Positions 13,073 through 17,390 of a stretch of 17,390 nt of DNA are shown here, in pieces. Positions within the stretch are counted from its first letter, which is position 1, and each line of letters begins with the position of its first letter. Both the position numbers and the translations under genes were made by a program. Under the pieces are notes generated by a model. The model was not told the DNA's origin. It searched no databases and saw only the letters and a list, made by a program, of their open reading frames with translations. Origin of the DNA: an uncultured Candidatus Saccharibacteria bacterium (GTDB lineage Bacteria > Patescibacteriota > Saccharimonadia > Saccharimonadales > Saccharimonadaceae); assembly GCA_949063825.1 (NCBI GenBank), contig CARSRA010000016.1, positions 1 through 17,390 on the forward strand, written 5' to 3'.

Positions 13073-13603
13073 ATGTCATTAACCGTAAACGTAAGAACTG
13101 ACACTATAACAGCTAAAATCGGCTCGATCAGAGTCAAAGCAGATTACGCTATGCTTTTCGGTCACAAGGAGGTAGAGGATATTTGCCCCCTGATCAGTAA
13201 GCTTGTCGATGAGATTCTTGACCGAGTCAAAAAAGGGCAAGATCTGAAGACTGCGATCTATGCCACAGATACCAGTTATGGTAGCACGGCGGAAAAATTG
13301 CAGCGGTACGTGGCTCCTGATGACGGGGCCGGATGGTGCTTACCGGATTCGTGGAATGAAATTAGCCCAGAAGAATACGACGTCATGGTTCGGGATCACG
13401 ATGTGGAAACAAAGATCTATCTAAGGGGTGAGAAAGATGACATCATTGACGGGTTTTCTATTCGCTATCTCGTGAGATATGGCGATGATCACGGTCGCAA
13501 TCAAAAGACATTTTACCACGGATCATGCTGGATAGATGTTCCTCGATTCAGGAGGATTTCGCGCCGCGAGAACCGCAAGCACCGTAAGAGCAAGATCGCT
13601 TAA
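13073..13603 (+). CDS. Unknown 176-residue protein behind a long leader
   Basis: A family I do not recognise. ATG 13073 is preferred over the in-frame ATG 13037 because AGGAG (13060-13064) is correctly placed for it and 13037 lies inside a hairpin. The N-terminus is beta-rich (L-T-V-N-V-R-T-D-T-I-T-A-K-I-G-S-I-R-V), followed by a helix (I-C-P-L-I-S-K-L-V-D-E-I-L-D-R-V-K-K) and a mixed charged middle with W-C-L-P-D-S-W. The C-terminus is strongly basic (R-R-I-S-R-R-E-N-R-K-H-R-K-S-K), possibly for nucleic-acid or membrane binding. No signal peptide or transmembrane helix. It is a single-gene unit with its own promoter and terminator. Confidence 0.75.
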   Translation: MSLTVNVRTDTITAKIGSIRVKADYAMLFGHKEVEDICPLISKLVDEILDRVKKGQDLKTAIYATDTSYGSTAEKLQRYVAPDDGAGWCLPDSWNEISPEEYDVMVRDHDVETKIYLRGEKDDIIDGFSIRYLVRYGDDHGRNQKTFYHGSCWIDVPRFRRISRRENRKHRKSKIA

Positions 13604-13635
13604 TCCCAGTTGTAATTGAATATTTTGGAAAATCA

Positions 13636-13684
13636 CCCTAGACCATGCATCCTAAAGCGTTGCGCCCCGGTCTAGGGCTTTTTC
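13636..13684 (+). terminator. Intrinsic terminator
   Basis: CCCTAGACC (13636-13644) pairs perfectly with GGTCTAGGG (13669-13677), then CTTTTTC. The loop is long (24 bases). Confidence 0.85.
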
Positions 13685-13697
13685 TTGTTGAAATCTC

Positions 13698-13726
13698 TTT
13701 ACATTTATCGGGAAATTAGTTATCAT
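13698..13726 (+). promoter_or_regulatory. tuf promoter
   Basis: TTTACA (13698-13703), 17-bp spacer, TATCAT (13721-13726). The predicted start is near 13733, giving a leader of about 60 bases with AAAGGAG just before the ATG. Unlike typA and uvrB, tuf has a normal leader. Confidence 0.6.
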
Positions 13727-13792
13727 ATAAGAGTAGGGTTGGAGCTGGTAGATATTAGTGCTCCGACAAAATAATAATTAAAAGGAGAAAGA

Positions 13793-14977
<1,185 letters not shown>

Positions 14978-14989
14978 AGGAGACGAGTG

Positions 14990-15015
14990 AAAAAGGAGAG
15001 TTTACTCTCCTTTTT
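14990..15015 (+). terminator. tuf terminator
   Basis: AAAAAGGAGAG pairs perfectly with CTCTCCTTTTT around a TTTA loop, 12 bases after the tuf stop. Confidence 0.9.
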
Positions 15016-15076
15016 CAGAGACGACGAATATTTTTCTGAGGTAAGCCAGAAATAAGTTTTCATAGCAGAGGATTAA

Positions 15077-15116
15077 AAATAGCAGTCCCGAGGGGCTGCT
15101 ATTTGTTTTGTTTTCT
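15077..15116 (+). terminator. Second hairpin after tuf, probable back-up terminator
   Basis: AAATAGCAG (15077-15085) pairs with CTGCTATTT (15096-15104), with TCCC/GGGG continuing inward, then a TGTTTTGTTTTC tail. Confidence 0.7.
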
Positions 15117-15160
15117 ACCAACATTATTCTTGCATCGTCTTTCGGTATCAAACATGTTGA

Positions 15161-15184
15161 AAAGCAGCCCCTTCAGGCTGCTTT
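15161..15184 (-). terminator. Terminator of the leftward exported-protein gene
   Basis: AAAGCAGCC pairs with GGCTGCTTT around a six-base loop. Read leftward the stem runs into TTTTC. It lies 35 bases past the leftward stop codon. Confidence 0.7.
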
Positions 15185-15219
15185 CGGTAAAAATAATTCT
15201 CGGGTTCTTTTATGGGGGA

Positions 15220-16338
15220 TTAGTGGGGCTGAGCCTCGCGGACGTTCGTAATGAATCCATCCTCGGTGATATCAAAGTTATATACTACCGTTTGCTCATC
15301 TTCGCCAACGAGGCATGATACTATAATCACGCCATAGTCGAGCCCTTTTGCTGCACGCTCAAAATCTTCCTGGAGTCTCAGTCGATACGTAATGACGGCC
15401 TCGTCTCCGGGTTTAAAATCACCGATCGAAGTATTAAAGATCTCTCCATCGCAAATATCGATGGGGGCGTCCTCTGGATGGAGACTTGTCTTAATGTATG
15501 CGCTACCTGGCGCTACCTCCATCAGCTTGACGGTTGCCACTGCGCTGATTTTTACGTCGCGGTGTTTCTCCTTGTCGAGATTGGTGTATCTAACTGTGAC
15601 GCCCAGCTCGTTATCCATCTGATCGACCTTCATCTCCAGGCCTATCTTCTGATGGTATGAAATATGGAATCCTGCCGTAACTATTCGGTCGTCCCCAACT
15701 TTATCGGCGGGAACTTCCTTACCCTGATCGAAAAGATAGATACCCGTCTCGTCAATCAATTCTTCGGTTTCACGCTGTAGTTCCAGTGTTCCCACGTGGC
15801 TGGGATTGTAATCTTTTATCATCCCATTATTCGTCAATATTTCTTCGCGTTGGTCGTCTGGTATATGCTGCGCGATTCCCGCAATAGTTGCTTCCTTGGA
15901 GGTGGTGCTAATGGGGAATACTGAGGCCCCCGTCTCTCCTCGTTGACCCCACCGAATCCAAAAATCTTTGTGGGAAAGCAGGGTGACGGAATCGGTCCCT
16001 ATGACCTCTCCGTCTGCGTTGATTATGTTACATACAATATTCTGTTTATTGGTGCCAGACTCCTCGGGTGATAAGCTAACGCTGGCTCTGAGCCCCGCTA
16101 TATCATCCTTGAGCATTTCATTAGGTACACGGATCTTGAGCCAGAAACTGTCCCCTTCTTTGACGCGGATGTTACCGCTCTCGAGGGAGTCGCCATACTT
16201 TTTCTTGGCAACGCCTGCGGATACGCTCTTTCGGTCTTGGCCGACCTGACCGTCTAATTTCGGGAGACTGCCACTTGCAAAAACGTATAATCCTACTCCT
16301 ACCATAATAATTGCCGTTACTAAAAATAATTTTTTCAT
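15220..16338 (-). CDS. Exported/membrane-anchored protein of unknown function with beta-rich ectodomain
   Basis: A 372-residue protein I do not recognise. ATG 16338 begins M-K-K-L-F-L-V-T-A-I-I-M-V-G-V-G-L-Y-V-F-A, a signal peptide or N-terminal anchor. It follows AGAGAGG at good spacing, whereas the upstream in-frame ATG (16377) adds only a basic tail. The rest is a polar, strand-rich ectodomain: D-S-F-W-L-K-I-R-V-P, A-S-V-S-L-S-P-E-E, V-T-V-R-Y-T-N-L-D-K, a second half rich in V-K-I-S-A-V-A-T-V-K, and a late A-V-I-T-Y-R-L-R-L block, suggesting immunoglobulin-like sandwich modules. No sorting signal (LPxTG) or C-terminal membrane helix. A surface or periplasm-like location in contact with the host or environment is inferred. 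It is transcribed from a TTGACT/TACAAT promoter through a 175-base leader. Confidence 0.75.
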   Translation of the reverse strand: MKKLFLVTAIIMVGVGLYVFASGSLPKLDGQVGQDRKSVSAGVAKKKYGDSLESGNIRVKEGDSFWLKIRVPNEMLKDDIAGLRASVSLSPEESGTNKQNIVCNIINADGEVIGTDSVTLLSHKDFWIRWGQRGETGASVFPISTTSKEATIAGIAQHIPDDQREEILTNNGMIKDYNPSHVGTLELQRETEELIDETGIYLFDQGKEVPADKVGDDRIVTAGFHISYHQKIGLEMKVDQMDNELGVTVRYTNLDKEKHRDVKISAVATVKLMEVAPGSAYIKTSLHPEDAPIDICDGEIFNTSIGDFKPGDEAVITYRLRLQEDFERAAKGLDYGVIIVSCLVGEDEQTVVYNFDITEDGFITNVREAQPH

Positions 16339-16496
16339 CCTTTTTCCTCTCTTTCTGTTTTTGATTCTGATTAGCATGCTGCTACTCTTCTAAATATGTA
16401 AAAAATCTAAAAAAGTAGTTCGCATGCTCATCTCTAGAGGAAACGGACGTTTTTGTGGTTTGGCAATTTTACTAGAGAATTACTTTTAAAGTCCGT

Positions 16497-16513
16497 AGAT
16501 AGTAACTATCTAT
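16497..16513 (-). promoter_or_regulatory. 5'-terminal hairpin of the exported-protein leader
   Basis: TAGATAG (16497-16503) and CTATCTA (16507-16513) form a perfect 7-bp stem with a three-base loop at the predicted transcript start (16513). The remaining leader down to 16339 shows no gene. Confidence 0.5.
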
Positions 16514-16519
16514 ACTTTC

Positions 16520-16548
16520 ATTGTAGCATACATTTACTAAAAAGTCAA
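16520..16548 (-). promoter_or_regulatory. Leftward promoter of the exported-protein gene
   Basis: Minus strand TTGACT (16548-16543), 17-bp spacer, TACAAT (16525-16520), then GAAAGTATAGAT. This matches the promoter at 12758-12786 in both boxes, spacing and the following nine bases. Confidence 0.8.
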
Positions 16549-16618
16549 GCATTTTGATCTCGAATGGTGATTTTTGCAAAGAAAATATCAAAAATCGCGA
16601 AATATCTGATCCAACTTA

Positions 16619-16627
16619 TGCTATAAT
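16619..16627 (+). promoter_or_regulatory. Extended -10 promoter of the DUF308 gene
   Basis: TG-C-TATAAT with the hexamer at 16622-16627. The start is near 16634, a 15-base leader that still holds AGGAGG. Confidence 0.7.
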
Positions 16628-16648
16628 GGACTCAAGTTAGGAGGAATT

Positions 16649-17320
16649 ATGGCAAGCATTAAACGGAAATATATCGATAGTCACTGGCTAGTATTCATGT
16701 TTCAGGGGGCGGTAGCACTACTATTTGGATGTTTGACACTTTTTACTTCAAGTGAACACCCGCAAAATTTAATTCCAGTGATCGGAGTGTCTTTGTTGGC
16801 ACTTGCGGTGGTGGAATTTGCAAATTCTTTACAGCGCTCACGTAACAAACATGGTTGGCTAGTAGCCACCCTAGTGGCATTGTTTGATGCCGGCTTCGGC
16901 GTCACCCTAGTGATGTTCACAGGAGCTTCAATGGCAATTCAACTTTGCCTGCTGGCGGCTTATACAATCCTGCGAGGTATCTTTGAGCTATTGCTGGGTT
17001 TTCGAACTACCGTCGATCCGACAGACCGGTTTATTTGGGTTCTATGTGGGCTTTGTGGGGTAGTGTTTGGCTTTGTGATCTTGAATTCTGGCCATCTAGC
17101 AAATGTTGATTTTGTGCGCTTTTTCGGTGCTTACATGCTGATTTTTGGGGTTTCATCTCTAATCTACGGTAATCATAATCACGTTCAGCAACGTGAAGTA
17201 TATGGCTCTAGTAAAGCTGGCTCACTGGAAGGTGAAAAAAGTCCCGCCAAGAGATCCAGCTCAAAATCCACAAATAAAACTGCCGCGAAAAAGGCGCGTC
17301 GTAGCGCTAAAAAGGCCTAA
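16649..17320 (+). CDS. DUF308/HdeD-like six-helix membrane protein with a basic tail
   Basis: A 223-residue integral membrane protein starting at ATG 16649 behind AGGAGG. Six hydrophobic helices in three pairs are visible (about residues 13-33, 41-60, 68-90, 93-116, 129-150, 153-173), the layout of the HdeD/DUF308 family, whose E. coli member is linked to acid resistance. Helical starts with F-G-x-x-x-L and G-x-F-E-L-L-L-G-F are family-like. The last 45 or so residues form a hydrophilic tail rich in Lys, Ser and Ala (K-K-A-R-R-S-A-K-K-A at the end), not part of the family core and similar in composition to histone H1-like tails. Its function here is unknown. Confidence 0.8.
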   Translation: MASIKRKYIDSHWLVFMFQGAVALLFGCLTLFTSSEHPQNLIPVIGVSLLALAVVEFANSLQRSRNKHGWLVATLVALFDAGFGVTLVMFTGASMAIQLCLLAAYTILRGIFELLLGFRTTVDPTDRFIWVLCGLCGVVFGFVILNSGHLANVDFVRFFGAYMLIFGVSSLIYGNHNHVQQREVYGSSKAGSLEGEKSPAKRSSSKSTNKTAAKKARRSAKKA

Positions 17321-17323
17321 AAG

Positions 17324-17332
17324 TGGTATAAT
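17324..17332 (+). promoter_or_regulatory. Extended -10 promoter of the last gene
   Basis: TG-G-TATAAT with the hexamer at 17327-17332, four bases after the DUF308 stop. The start is near 17339, followed by AAGGAG (17344-17349). Confidence 0.65.
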
Positions 17333-17354
17333 AGAGCTATTCTAAGGAGCTATT

Positions 17355-17390
17355 ATGACATATCGTATGCCGACTAAAGCTGTTATTACC
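17355..17390 (+). CDS. Start of a probable GalU-like nucleotidyltransferase (partial)
   Basis: Only 12 codons are in the window: M-T-Y-R-M-P-T-K-A-V-I-T. ATG 17355 has AAGGAG at good spacing. The K-A-V-I-T opening resembles the first strand of UTP-glucose-1-phosphate uridylyltransferase and related sugar nucleotidyltransferases (K-A-V-I-x-A-A-G-x-G-T-R), but the diagnostic glycine loop lies beyond the window, so the call is tentative. Confidence 0.4.
   Translation, partial: MTYRMPTKAVIT

Overview
The window looks like a chromosomal segment of a small-genome, ultra-compact bacterium, most likely Candidatus Saccharibacteria (TM7) or a close Patescibacteria/CPR relative. This is inferred from gene content and style, not from a database search. 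Supporting signs: tandem FemAB-type cell-wall enzymes beside a DegT-like aminotransferase, an exported HNH (DUF1524) nuclease, a cysteine-free EF-Tu standing alone, many short genes of unknown function, TGA used as a normal stop, and several genes whose extended -10 box (TGnTATAAT) lies about 13 bases before the ATG, so their mRNAs should be leaderless.

Layout. 1-3289: a rightward operon (end of an unknown gene, DegT-like PLP protein, two FemAB paralogues) followed by tRNA-Arg(CCU). 3391-4065: a small membrane-anchored coiled-coil protein and a terminator. 4093-6903: typA/bipA and a monoacylglycerol-lipase-like hydrolase, each with its own near-leaderless promoter. 6919-8378: a two-gene unit of an unknown protein and a divergent DapB-like protein that has lost the catalytic histidines. 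8379-9250: a region with no intact gene. It holds a 105-base palindrome, two truncated copies of a Fibrobacter-succinogenes-major-like (FISUMP, C-type-lectin-like) domain pointing away from each other, and a candidate leftward small RNA with its own promoter, closed secondary structure and terminator. 9340-10652: a small unknown gene convergent with the exported nuclease, which is divergent from uvrB. 10653-12749: uvrB. 12758-13685: an unknown protein behind a 280-base structured leader. 13698-15015: tuf. 15161-16548: a leftward exported protein with a 175-base leader. 16619-17390: a DUF308/HdeD-like six-helix membrane protein and the start of a probable GalU-like nucleotidyltransferase.

How it works together. 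Two promoter styles can be separated by eye. typA, the hydrolase, uvrB and the nuclease use an extended -10 box set close to the start codon and have no Shine-Dalgarno site before it. Four accessory units (starting at 6997, 9440, 13073 and leftward at 16338) use TTGAC(A/T)-17 bp-TACAAT, have untranslated leaders of about 43-280 bases, and have good ribosome binding sites. Three of these four also share the bases just after the -10 box (consensus GAAAGTATA), which suggests a common regulator or shared 5'-end chemistry.

The most interesting stretch is 8379-9250. The back-to-back truncated FISUMP-like domains beside a palindrome and a candidate sRNA could be a silent cassette for surface-protein variation or the scar of an inversion. 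The sequence alone does not decide between these.
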